From contig JASANG010001593.1 of the NCBI GenBank assembly GCA_030248215.1, positions 22,973 through 86,972 on the forward strand: DNA of 64,000 bases, given 5' to 3'. The translations under genes were made by a program, and so were the position numbers. Below the pieces are notes generated by a model, which made no database searches, had not been told where the DNA came from, and saw only the letters and a list, made by a program, of their open reading frames with translations. This stretch comes from Enoplolaimus lenunculus. Lineage: Eukaryota > Nematoda > Enoplea > Enoplida > Thoracostomopsidae. This document shows, piece after piece, positions 46,906 through 57,328 of the stretch; position 1 is the first letter of the stretch, and each line of letters starts with the position of its first letter.

Positions 46906-47524
46906 ACTAGAAAATAAAATGCCACACATTCCACGTAAAGGAATATGTAAAAAGCAGTACTTGGAATCGCATTGGCACTGAGACATATTTGGTGCATTTG
47001 CTCTGACTTAATATCTACTATTTTTGCAACTGTGACTATCGGTTTCAAACTCTGTTGTGTGCTGAAACTAAATCATTTGTAAGTGATAGCCTATTGCGGC
47101 CAACATTTATGCATAGTTTTAGGGCATTTTTACCACATTGTACATTCCTCAAATTTAAAATATTAAAATGATGCTCTCAAATGTTTTAGCTTTTTCTATT
47201 ATGGTGAGTGGCCGGCCGGCTGGTTATTTGTTAGTGCACAACACTAGCGAGAAGACTCATATCCTCGCGCATTCCTGCTCCTGGATAAAACCTCTGACCA
47301 CCGAAGTAGGGTGACATCTCACACCATGGCGGTAACAAAAGTTCGGATTTGGATTCGGCAAAAGTTGCGGTTCAGATTCGCATCCAGTTTCGGTTCTAAA
47401 AAATCGAATAAAAAAGCTGAATCCAACAGTGTTTGGCAAAATGGTTTTTTCATGTTTAAGCAATAAAATTCAAGTAAATTGGTATGTAAATCAATATTTT
47501 TATTGTAATTCGCAAATCTCGGTA
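46906..47524. other. AT-rich DNA without recognisable features
   Basis: A short G/C-richer patch at 47,205-47,340 has no splice-bounded frame. Nothing else is recognised. Confidence 0.4.
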
Positions 47525-47844
47525 CTGAGGTCGAACTCGGTTCACACGAATGTGGCTGTTTTTGTAAAACGTACTTATTACAGTATATTTAAATGGTTCA
47601 ATTTCGGTTCCCACGATTGTGGCCATCTTTGTGAAACGCATTTATTACAGTATTTTAAACGGTTCAAGTTGGTTCACACGAATGTGGCCGTCTTTGTAAT
47701 TCGCATTCATTACAGGATTAAAACGATTCAACTTCGGTTCACACGAATGTGGCTATCTTTGCAAAACGCAATTATTACAGTATTTTTAAGTGGTTCAACT
47801 TCAGTTTACACGATTGCGGCTATCTTTGTAATTCGCATTTATTA

Positions 47845-48131
47845 TGGGTCATCCACGTTAAAATGCACGCACATTTGTATAAAAAATATCCCTCCCTTTT
47901 AGGTGCACGCGTTGTCCATACCCACTCTATTTATACACTGTCTAAGATGTCAATATGTCATTGTCTAAACCTTTAGACAATGCATATGGTCTAGGCATAA
48001 ATATACTTGTCCTGACATCATTATGAAACTGTACCTTGCCTCCAGCTAGGATGTGTATTTTGATGTTTTTCCAAATGGGGTGGGTGTAACATTTATTACC
48101 TCGGTGCGTGCATTTTAACGTGGATGACCCA
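47845..48131. mobile_element. MITE with 28-bp inverted ends and TTA target duplication
   Basis: TGGGTCATCCACGTTAAAAT on the left is mirrored at the right end over 28 bp, continuing through GCACGCAC. TTA flanks both sides (47,842-47,844 and 48,132-48,134). A 3-bp TTA/TAA target fits PIF/Harbinger-type elements (family knowledge). The 287-bp body is non-coding and lies inside a satellite monomer. Confidence 0.8.
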
Positions 48132-49853
48132 TTACAGTATTGAAACGGTTCACTTCGGTTCACACGAATGTAGCTATCTTTGCAATTCGCATTTATTACA
48201 GTATTAAAACGGTTCAAGTTGGTTCACACGAATGTAGCTATGTTTATAAAACGCATTTATTACAGTATTTTTAAATGGTTCAATTTCGGTTCACACGAAA
48301 GTGGCTATCGTTGTAATTCGCATTTATTACAGGTTTAAAACAGTTCAACTTCGGTTCACACGAATGTGGCCATCTTTGTGAAACGCGTTTATTACAGTAT
48401 TTTTAAATGGTTCAATTTCGGTTCACACGAAAGTGGCTATCGTTGTAATTCGCATTTATTACAGTATTGAAACGGTTCAACTTCGGTTCACACGAATGTG
48501 GCCACGTGGCTATCTTTGTAATTCGCATTTATTACAGTATTGAAATTGTTCAACTTCGGTTCACACGAATGCGGCTATCTTTGCAAAACGCATTTATTAC
48601 AGTATTTTTAAACGGTTTAAATTCGGTTCAACCGAACGTGGGTATCTTTGCAAAACGCATTTATTGCAGTATTTTTAAACGTTTCAACTTCGGTTCACAC
48701 GAATGTGGCTATCTTTGTAATTCGCATTTATTAGACTATTAAAACGGTTCAAGTTGGTTCACACGAATGTGGCTATTTTTGTAAAACGCATTTATTACAG
48801 TATTTTTAAATGGTTCAATTTCGGTTCACGCGAATGCGGCTATCTTTGCAATTCGCATTTATTACAGTATTAAAACGGTTCAAGTTGGTTCACACGAATG
48901 TGGCTATGTTTATAAAACGCATTTATTACAGTATTTTTAAACGTTTAAGCTTCGGTTCACACGAATGTGGCTATCTTTGTAATTCGCATTTATTACAGTG
49001 TTAAAACGGTTCAAGTTGGTTTACACGAGTGTGGCTATTTTTGTAAAACGCATTTATTACAGTATTTTTAAATGGTTCAATTTCGGTTCACACGAAAGTG
49101 GCTATCGTTGTAATTCGCATTTATTACAGGATTAAAACAGTTCAACTTCGGTTCACGCGAATGTGGCCATCTTTGTGAAACGCATTTATTACAGTATTTT
49201 TAAACGTTTAAGCTTCGGTTCACACGAATGTGGCTATCTTTGTAATTCGCATTTATTACAGTATTAAAACGGTTCAAGTTGGTTCACACGAGTGTAGCTA
49301 TCTTTGCAATTCGCATTTATTTTAGTATTAAAGAAGTCCAACTTCGGTTCACACGAATTGGGCCATCTTTGTAAAACGCATTTACTACAGCATTATTAAA
49401 CGTTTCAACTTCTGTTCGCACGAATGTGGCTTTCTTTGTAATTCGCATTTATTACAGTATTAAAAAGGTTCAACTTCGGTTCACACGAATTTGACCATCT
49501 TTGCAAAACGCATTTATTACAGTATTTTAAAACGTTTCAACTTCGGTTCACAAGAATGTGGCTATCTTCGTGTAAAACGCATTTATTACCGTATATTTAA
49601 ACGTTTTAACTTCGGTTCACACGATTGTGGCCATTTTTGTGAAACGCATTTATTACAGTATTTTTAAACGGTTTAAGTTGGTTCACACGAATGTGGCCAT
49701 CTTTGTAATTCGCATTCATTACAGGATTAAAACGATTCAACTTCGGTTCACACGAATGTGGCTATCTTTGCAAAACGCAATTATTACAGTATTTTTAAGT
49801 GGTTCAACTTCAGTTTACACGATTGCGGCTATCTTTGTAATTCGCATTTATTA

Positions 49854-49877
49854 TGGGTCATCCACGTTAAAATGCAC
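49854..49877. repeat. Solo end of the satellite MITE
   Basis: TGGGTCATCCACGTTAAAAT followed by GCAC sits in the array, then satellite sequence resumes (ACGCATTTATTACAG). The flank to its left duplicates the flank of the full MITE at 47,845. An array segment was therefore copied and most of the MITE lost, or the MITE left imprecisely. Confidence 0.75.
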
Positions 49878-51027
49878 ACGCATTTATTACAGTATTTTTA
49901 AATGGTTCAATTTCGGTTCACACGTAAGTGGCTATCGTTGTAATTCGCATTTATTACAGGTTTAAAACAGTTCAACTTCGGTTCACACGAATGTGGCCAT
50001 CTTTGTGAAACGCGTTTATTACAGTATTTTTAAATGGTTCAATTTCGGTTCACACGAAAGTGGCTATCGTTGTAATTCGCATTTATTACAGTATTGAAAC
50101 GGTTCAACTTCGGTTCACACGAATGTGGCCACGTGGCTATCTTTGTAATTCGCATTTATTACAGTATTAAAATTGTTCAACTTCGCTTCACACGAATGCG
50201 GCTATCTTTGCAAAACGCATTTATTACAGTATTTTTAAACGGTTTAAATTCGGTTCAACCGAACGTGGGTATCTTTGCAAAACGCATTTATTGCAGTATT
50301 TTTAAACGTTTCAACTTCTGTTCACACGAATGTGGCTATCTTTGTAATTCGCATTTATTAGACTATTAAAACGGTTCAAGTTGGTTCACACGAATGTGGC
50401 TATTTTTGTAAAACGCATTTATTACAGTATTTTTAAATGGTTCAATTTCGGTTCATGCGAATGCGGCTATCTTTGCAATTCGCATTTATTACAGTTTTTA
50501 AACGGTTTAAATTCGGTTCAACCGAACGTGGGTATCTTTGCAAAACGCATTTATTGCAGTATTTTTAAACGTTTCAACTTCGGTTCACACGAATGTGGCT
50601 ATCTTTGTAATTCGCATTTATTAGACTATTAAAACGGTTCAAGTTGGTTCACACGAATGTGGCTATGTTTATAAAACGCATTTATTACAGTATTTTTAAA
50701 TGGTTCAATTTCGGTTCATGCGAATGCGGCTATCTTTGCAATTCGCATTTATTACAGTATTAAAACGGTTCAAGTTGGTTCACACGAATGTGGCTATGTT
50801 TATAAAACGCATTTATTACAGTATTTTTAAACGTTTAAGCTTCGGTTCACACGAATGTGGCTATCTTTGCAAGACGCATTTATTACAGTATTAAAACGGT
50901 TCAAGTTGGTTCACACGAATGTGGCTATCTTTGTAATTCGCATTTATTACAGTATTAAAACGGTTTAACTTCGGTTCACACGAATGTGGCTATCTTTGTA
51001 ATTCGCATTTATTACAGTATTTTTGAA

Positions 51028-52040
51028 TATTCTCTATACTGGGCATGAGTACGTCGTCTTCAGCCTCATAGCAAGCTCATCTTGCTAGGGGAAGGCTTAA
51101 GTTTTTGGAAATCATATAAGGGTTTCCGTTGACTTTTACAAGTGAATTTGAAACTTCTCCATAAGGGTGGCAAATATTTTCTTAGGCTGGCCGCACGCAT
51201 CTCTCTACGCCCTTCAGAAGATGTTTGTTGTTTTTAATCTTATTTTTTTATTTTGCTGTTTCAATTTGTTCATATATTACTGTTTTATAGGTAAAAAGAT
51301 GTTTGCCGATTTGCTTTTGTATATTCCGGTTCATCACATTATTATTTAACCTAAACATTTTTAAGGTAAACAATGAAACGTGATATATACTTGCATCTGT
51401 ATTTAAATGGATTACTTGCGCTTTATTTTTCTTACAAATAAGCACCGACTTACTTAAATATAAGGGCTTGATTAAACTACATCATTGAATTAAACGGTTT
51501 TATGTTAGTTTTAAGTTTCAATAGTATAAAATATCCTCTGTTTCACAGTGATTGTTTTGTTTTTCTAAATGTTTACAAAACAAGAGGCTAACTTTATCGA
51601 ATTTATGACCTAGAACCTTTTCAATTAATCATAAAATGTTTAATTAAGATTAATGTCTGTGCTCTTCTGAGCGTAAGTGTACAACGGATTATTTTCATTA
51701 TGTAGGAATGCCTAGTTACGTGGAGTTCTTGGCTGGGTTTCTGCTACCATACTTAAGTACTGTAGTAACCGGATTAGGAGGGGGCACTGATATTTATTTG
51801 GCTTCTACAGAGGAAATCAAGTATGTTTAAAGTTGCGAACACAACTTTATTTAGGCCTGCAGTTTTTTATGCCTAAGGGACAATTGACATTTATGGACTC
51901 CATTTATGGTTTACTGACTCTATTCGTATACAGATCTTACTTGGAAAATACGTTTCCTGCGAAGCTCTTAACAGGGTTTCCGTTACATACTGCACAATTG
52001 CAAATTGTTGTTTTTCTCAAGTGAATATCTTTCCCGTCAG
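51028..52040. repeat. Segmental duplication block A, copy 2 (non-coding part)
   Basis: This is the counterpart of 35,690-36,925: it starts TTTTTGAATATTCTCTATAC, keeps the hAT-like fragment at about 51,065 and an inverted piece of the CTGTA MITE at 51,758-51,950, but lacks ~240 bp present near 36,570-36,770. The copies differ by roughly a tenth, clearly more than block B. Confidence 0.75.
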
Positions 52041-53262
52041 CTACATTCCTGGTTTTCCTCTTGTAGCACTACATACATCGACGCTGCTTGTTCGAAGATA
52101 GTGAAAGTCTCCATTTGGCGCTCCTTGTGCTTGAATGTCTACCTTCCCAATAAAGCTGTTAATCACGGACTCGCGAAAATACGCCACAGAAAAGTTTGAT
52201 AATTTACTGAGAGTAAAACAACCCAGCATTATTTTCAACCATTTTAAAGAGGTGAAAATGTAGCTTTCGGTACCACTACCAGGGTTTTCTAGGACTGTAA
52301 AATATCCAACCATCTGATCATTTCGATCGACGCTACTCATATTTCTATTATATGCATGACCAGCAACTAGTTTCACGTTTTGAGGTCCGCGACGACCTAG
52401 AGTACCTACTGACTCGGATGTGTGTTTGCTTGAAATCATTAAAACGTATCCTATATCTTGCCAACGCAGTACCACTATGTTTTCTGATCGCATTAAGTTA
52501 ACTTCAATTGGATCTTGAATTTGATTTCATGTTACCTGGAACAAATTTCTGGTTGGCTCTGAGTGTGCCACAACAATAAGTATTCTTTTTTAGCAATTCT
52601 GTAGTATGATTCCATGTGCAAAACGTGCCCTTTGTTAAAAAAGGTTCCATTAGATAATTAACTAATTAACAACTTTTTCAGCATGCCCTTTGCGAAATGC
52701 TTCATCCGAAACTCCAGTGTATACTATTAGGTTGCAACACAACTCTCATGGCTTGTTTAACTGGTAAAGTGTAAGGGCATTTTTGTGGCACTTACCACGA
52801 GTATACCGTCTACCGATGAATTGTTCACGCCATAAAACCATAGCCTCGTCCAAACACATGTCTCGAGAGGGATAGTAAAACAACTCGCAGCGCCTGAATC
52901 ATACTCTCAAAAAACAGACGAAGTTTAGCAATTCGATCAGGTCAGGCACTATTGTAGCTATCCAAAAATGAAACAAACGCATAATTATTTCATAGCGTTC
53001 TCGGAACATCCAAATAATTTGATAAAAAGGCATGAAATACATAGGCTTAATACATACCAATACGACCCAACGGTTCGTTTTTTAATAAGTCCCATGTGTA
53101 ATGTAATAGAATATAATGTTTGCATTTCTGCTACGTTAAATTCTTTTCAAGAGTGAAATCTAGAACGCTGTGTTAGCGGACGACTCAATTCAGTCAAACG
53201 CTTAGCGTACTTGTTCGTAAAATCAACAATTTGCCGAAGCATATTGTGAGGGAACAGTTGAA
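52041..53262 (-). pseudogene. piggyBac-like transposase relic, most of the protein
   Basis: Reading leftward on the minus strand, fragments give an 'FTNKYAKRL' helix, an 'MGLIKK..' segment, 'LSRHVFGRGYGFM' and, in a 150-codon frame (52,041-52,493), GTLGRRGPQNVKLVAGHAYN-RNMSSVDRNDQMVGYF. That last motif is the piggyBac signature 'P..v..YN..MGGVDr.Dqm..yY', followed by the SLKWLKIMLGCFTLSKLSNF helix region ('KWyKklffhll'). Several frame changes interrupt the N-terminal half, so it is not a working transposase. It duplicates 37,230-37,640, which lacks this C-terminal part. No terminal repeats with TTAA were located. Confidence 0.8.
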
Positions 53263-53424
53263 AGAATTAAGTTTTTTCATAGGTTGGTTCATAAGTGACC
53301 CCTTAAATAGGCGCTATTTGCACCACCAGATTTTGGAAAACCTATTTTGATTTTTATTGAATAAATGTACAATCCTAAATTGCGTAGTCTTATAAAAGTT
53401 GTAAACAATACGTACAAAAATAAT

Positions 53425-53581
53425 GGGCCCAATATTGAACAGGGCCGCAACAGTAGTATACGCAGATTTCTACGCCTAAACCTAAGCGTAAGCCTAAGCC
53501 TAAGCAACATTTAGCCCAAAACTAAAATGCCTCTCTTACAGCCCCGTAGAAACACGAACTGGTCCTGTTCTATGCATGTCC
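53425..53581 (+). mobile_element. hAT-like TTAGGC-core element
   Basis: The left end GGGCCCAATATTGAACAGGG and the right end GGTCCTGTTCTATGCATGTCC are inverted repeats. The flanks AAATAATG and AGATAATA match at 6 of 8. The core has CCTAAG-type units, a CAACATTTAGCCC block and CCCCGTAGAAACACGAAC. Confidence 0.65.
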
Positions 53582-53597
53582 AGATAATAGATAACAC

Positions 53598-53753
53598 CTT
53601 AGAATATATCACTTCGGTTTCAATTTCTTCAATACATAAAACCGAGCGATATTCCGTATATTGCAGCAAAGTAACAATATTTTTACAACTGCTACGTTGT
53701 CCCAGTTGGATATCGCGTTGGTTTGCGATTGGGTCATGCTGGTTCGATTGCAC
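53598..53753 (-). CDS. Candidate internal exon, unrecognised
   Basis: On the minus strand the acceptor CCTACTACAG precedes 53,753 and the donor TCTAAG|GTGTTA follows 53,598, enclosing 52 codons in phase 0/0. The peptide VQSNQHDPIANQRDIQLGQR continues into a CKNIVTLLQYTEYRSVLCIE segment and ends EVIYSK. It looks protein-like but matches no family I know. The polypyrimidine tract is weak and the overlapping plus-strand frame is just as long, so support is modest. Confidence 0.25.
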
Positions 53754-54249
53754 CTGTAGTAGGTTTTTCAAAACATTTTTGAGACAACCTTAAGGCCGTC
53801 TGTACTAAAAGTGGTTTAAGTCAAACGTTAGATTTTACTAAAATTCGTAATTGGTAAAATATCCAATTTAATAAGCATATATAGAACTGTTCTTTTTTAA
53901 CTTTGCTAACCTACTTTCATTGTGTCACTGGTAGTTTTAGTAAGAGTAGATATTTGGGTAAAACTCTTTTCTCCTTTAATATCGGTCACATAACTACCTT
54001 TCTCCTCCAACACTCATTCCTCAAATGTCATAACAGTCACAAGGCCAACCCAAACTTCACCCGCAATCCCCATCAAAGCATATGAAACGAAATCGCAATG
54101 ATCTGAACAATATTTCCAAAATGTCAACAGACACGCAAGGATGCAAGAATTTACGCACCGCTACAGTATCACAAACGAACGTAATGCATAGTTTGCGTAG
54201 TCAAATACGCAAAAATTAATAGTGAATGTACTACAGAAATTATCGCATT

Positions 54250-54320
54250 CGAATAGCCTACTGAATAAAGCGCTCTGCGTTCGTAATCGAGGTCATGTGT
54301 TCGAGTACTTGGTTTACCTT
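54250..54320 (+). repeat. tRNA-derived SINE head, degraded
   Basis: TAGCCTACTGAATAAAGCGC (A-box region), TTCGTAATCGAGG and TCATGTGTTCGAGTAC (B box GTTCGAGTA) follow tRNA spacing. The acceptor stem is not preserved and the body after it is AT-rich. The rest of 53,754-55,238 shows nothing supported. Confidence 0.5.
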
Positions 54321-55238
54321 TTTTATTGCCAGAAGCAAGATTGAAAATGTAACTTAAATTGAACAATATCTTATAAGACGTCAAAAAGCCACAAGCGTTT
54401 TTCCTTGAAAAAATTCATAAATAAGACAAAATAACATGCGCAGATCTTGTTACTTTTAGAGGTTTCCTATATTCCGCGGGATTGAAAGGCTTGGGCTTAG
54501 TTTTAGAACTTTTTTACGAAGAAGATAAGGATTAGGACTGGATATATGCTCAACTCTTGTTATTTGGTTACAGTATTTCAGGTAGTTTTTTGAAACGACT
54601 TTAGCTTAGGCATTTTGTTACCAGCGTTTTTTACGAAACAAGTATATACTGGTTTATATCGCACTATATAAAAGTTGACGTCAAACTCATCCCTTTAGGC
54701 CTCGTGTTGTTCAGTTTATGAATTTCGTAACTGAACAAAGTTTTATACGGCATGCATCCTAACTTAATTAACACAAAATATAAGTTTTTGCCCATTACCG
54801 AGAAACGTTTTGCACTCCTCCCACAGATATTACAAGTGTTCCGCGCCACCGGTGTTGAAATTACACTAAAAGACTCTCAATGCTTCAAACAATTTCTTGT
54901 TACTCCACACAATTGGGCGAAGGTTCAGAATATAGACCCCCTCGGAATTTAATAAAAAAGAATTCATTTTATAGATTTCGACACGCTGAGCTAACGGTGC
55001 ATATTTGAACGCTGCAGAGTCCTTGGTTCAACAGTCATGGTCCTTTAAATCTCAACTTTTTACCATATAAAACATGCACAGACGACAATCAAATTTATGT
55101 AAGGAATAAACCAGGTTAAGCTTATGTTTTTCGAACATATGAATGATAGATACTTTCTGCTCTAATCTGTGCCTGTTCGTCTTATAAATTCGTTTGCCAT
55201 AACTATCTGAACCGTTGGTCATGCAACCATAAAAATGG

Positions 55239-55350
55239 TACTGTAGTGACCCGAGAAAGAGGGGGACTGATATTTATTTGGCCTCTGCATAGGGTACTCC
55301 CCTTGTTATTCGGTTACGGACTGCTATTTATTGTTAACCCACGCTCCGCC
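55239..55350 (-). mobile_element. CTGTA-ended MITE fragment
   Basis: CTGTAGTGACCCGAGAAAGA and the next ~100 bp (CTGATATTTATTTGGCCTCT, TTGTTAACCCACGCTCCGCC) match the right end of the family, inverted. The rest is absent. Confidence 0.75.
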
Positions 55351-55539
55351 GCCCTTATGTATTTAATTGTCTGCATACTTGAGAGGTAACATGACTAAAT
55401 TGTCCTGCTGAATGTCATAACGCTAGGATTTGAAATTTAATTTTGAATTATGACGCTGTAGTTCTTAGCGACACATCTGTGCTTCTGTCGTGCAACTTTC
55501 TATTTATTTGTAAGCGCACGAAGATTACCTGTCCCGTTG

Positions 55540-55785
55540 AATATAATGACATTCGCAGTAATTTTGGAATATGTAATATTCCCATAATGTTAAAAAGTAT
55601 CACGTAACACACCGACTCTTGTACACATTGAACATTTGAGAGCGGTGGTTGGTAAGCTAATGTCGTATAACATTCGAGTTTTGTCTGTTGACCCGATATG
55701 AGAGCCCAAATTTTAACGTTGACGTCGAATCACGTCAGCCCTGACCCGCCTGCTCCAGTTATAACGTGAAACTTGCATTGGCTAA
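55540..55785 (-). mobile_element. Fragment of the AATATCATATGATATT-type element
   Basis: TTTTGTCTGTTGACCCGATA, AACGTTGACGTCGAATCA and CCAGTTATAACGTGAAACTT match the left part of the 22,281-22,954 element in reverse orientation. Confidence 0.65.
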
Positions 55786-55918
55786 GCCTAACATGAGCCT
55801 AAACTTGATCCTAATCCCTGACCTTAAATGTTGTGGGAAACGTAAAAAAGTTCCTTTGTTATGTGGTTTTACCATGTGAACAAAGCGCAATTTTACTGCG
55901 GTGATTTATAAATTTATT

Positions 55919-56312
55919 TACTGTAGTGACTCGAATAAGAGGGGGGACTGATATTTATTTGGCCTCTCCAGAGAATACTCCCCTTGTTTTTCGGTTACGG
56001 ACTGTTATTTATTGTTAACCCACGCTCCGCCACCCTTCGTTACTGATATAAATCCGGTACTGCAACTATCCGTTGAATTAAACGTTTATTTGTCTTGTAT
56101 CAATAGCTGGAGCGATATGCAAGTTTATACTTGGGAATGTACTTTCAAAATTGAGGCACGCTTTAAGTTTTGAACTCAAATTATTTGGTCCTGAAGTCGT
56201 CATGCGCTACAATTAGGGATAATTGACATTTATGGACCCTAATTAGAGTTAAGGGACTCTATTTGCTTATGGACTTTATTTGTGATACGGACTATTATTG
56301 ATTGGAACTTAA
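55919..56312 (-). mobile_element. CTGTA-ended TA-target MITE, inverted, one end missing
   Basis: It starts CTGTAGTGACTCGAATAAGA and follows the family interior in reverse (ACTCCCCTTGTTTTTCGG, GTACTGCAACTATCCGTTGA, CTACAATTAGGGATAATTGA) to GATACGGACTATTATTGATT. The far terminal repeat is lost. Confidence 0.8.
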
Positions 56313-56344
56313 AACGCGAACACAGTATAAAATAGTAGCATAGG

Positions 56345-56440
56345 CGTTGTTGTAGCACGTTTGTGAAGCCAGTCAGTAACTCCACTGCGAGAACCCAGCC
56401 CAACGACTCCTTGCTACCCACTGCGCCGAAAGCACGACTT
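56345..56440 (-). repeat. Possible tRNA-derived SINE
   Basis: The minus strand reads TTCGGCGCAGTGGGTAGCAA (A-box-like), GGGTTCTCGCAGTGG (decayed B box), then a body with GAGTTACTGACTGGCTTCAC. The remaining 56,440-56,756 is unremarkable. Confidence 0.35.
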
Positions 56441-57189
56441 AATTTCTTAAAAATGATCAGTTCCACTATTTGTAGTTCACGCTAATACTTTAACTTCCTG
56501 GCCATTTGCAATTTATGTTCTCAGTGGTTTGTCGACTAACGTAGGTCGCGGTGACCATAATTTTTATTTCTGTCAAAATAGCTTGTATTGTAATTGTGTT
56601 AGTAAATGTGGCGAAAATCAAAACTCACATTTTCTGCTAAAATTTATAGCTCACAGAATCATTACTGCTGCGTTGATTTTTATAGCTTCCAATAAACTTC
56701 AATCTTCATTATTGCACATACTTAACGCAGATCTACCCAAGTCAGACGATTTGATGTAAAAGGTGTACTCTGGTTTAAAGTGTACGACAGCACATACCCT
56801 AAATTACTTATTTAAGTAGAAGGCGCATTCTAAAAATATGTTTGCACGTGAAATTTTGCCATATTCTGTTGATTAAAACCCTGTACCCATACCCACATCT
56901 TGCTGATGTCAGTTTAAACTGACGCTACCGAAAAGTGTCATTCAAAGCGAAATAAATTCTACCGCTGTGAAACTGTACAAAAACCAAGAACGCGACACAT
57001 TGAAAATGATCATGTAAATATAGTTTGGGCATGTTTTACAACTTCAAAGATATGGACCTTTTTCTGTCGTCAGCTTAAACCGGCATCAGAAAGATATGGG
57101 TTAATAAATTGGGAAATGATTAGTCAATTCCAACTAATTCTGGGTATGTCAATTTTTACCTTGTCTCCTTGCCTCTTTTATACGGGCTC

Positions 57190-57239
<50 letters not shown>

Positions 57240-57328
57240 AAACATGGTTCCCAAACAAGTGTCGCATACATAATTTATATTCGCTATTTTAGTTGAACCC
57301 AGTTTAACAGTAAAATATTTTTCAGAAC

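Larger units (their letters stand above)
47525..51027 (+). repeat. ~66-bp satellite array with alternating monomer types
   Basis: Roughly 50 monomers of CGGTTCACACGAATGTGGCT-ATCTTTGTAATTCGCATTTATTACAGTAT run head to tail, interrupted once by a MITE. Two types alternate over long stretches: A (TGTAATTCGC, followed by TATTAAAACGGTTCAA) and B (TAAAACGC, followed by TATTTTTAAATGGTTCAA), giving a ~133-bp dimer. A larger order is also visible: about 48,240-48,780 matches 49,880-50,420 (offset about 1,627 bp). Many 60-110 codon frames run through it and are not genes. Confidence 0.9.

Noticed and set aside
46448-46981. Opposed repeat proteins with WIRHKAVFCTQK and GSRVSCVQNS units
   Set aside because: Both strands are open because the 39-bp half unit is divisible by three. 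This is a tandem repeat, not a gene.
47429-50894. Many 60-157 codon frames with FNFGSHECGYLCNSHLL-like repeats
   Set aside because: They are translations of the ~66-bp satellite, whose unit length keeps frames open. There is no splice or start context and no family match.
54664-54952. Overlapping frames including a CNICGR motif
   Set aside because: The single CxxC has no partner residues for a zinc finger, and the opposite strand is equally open.
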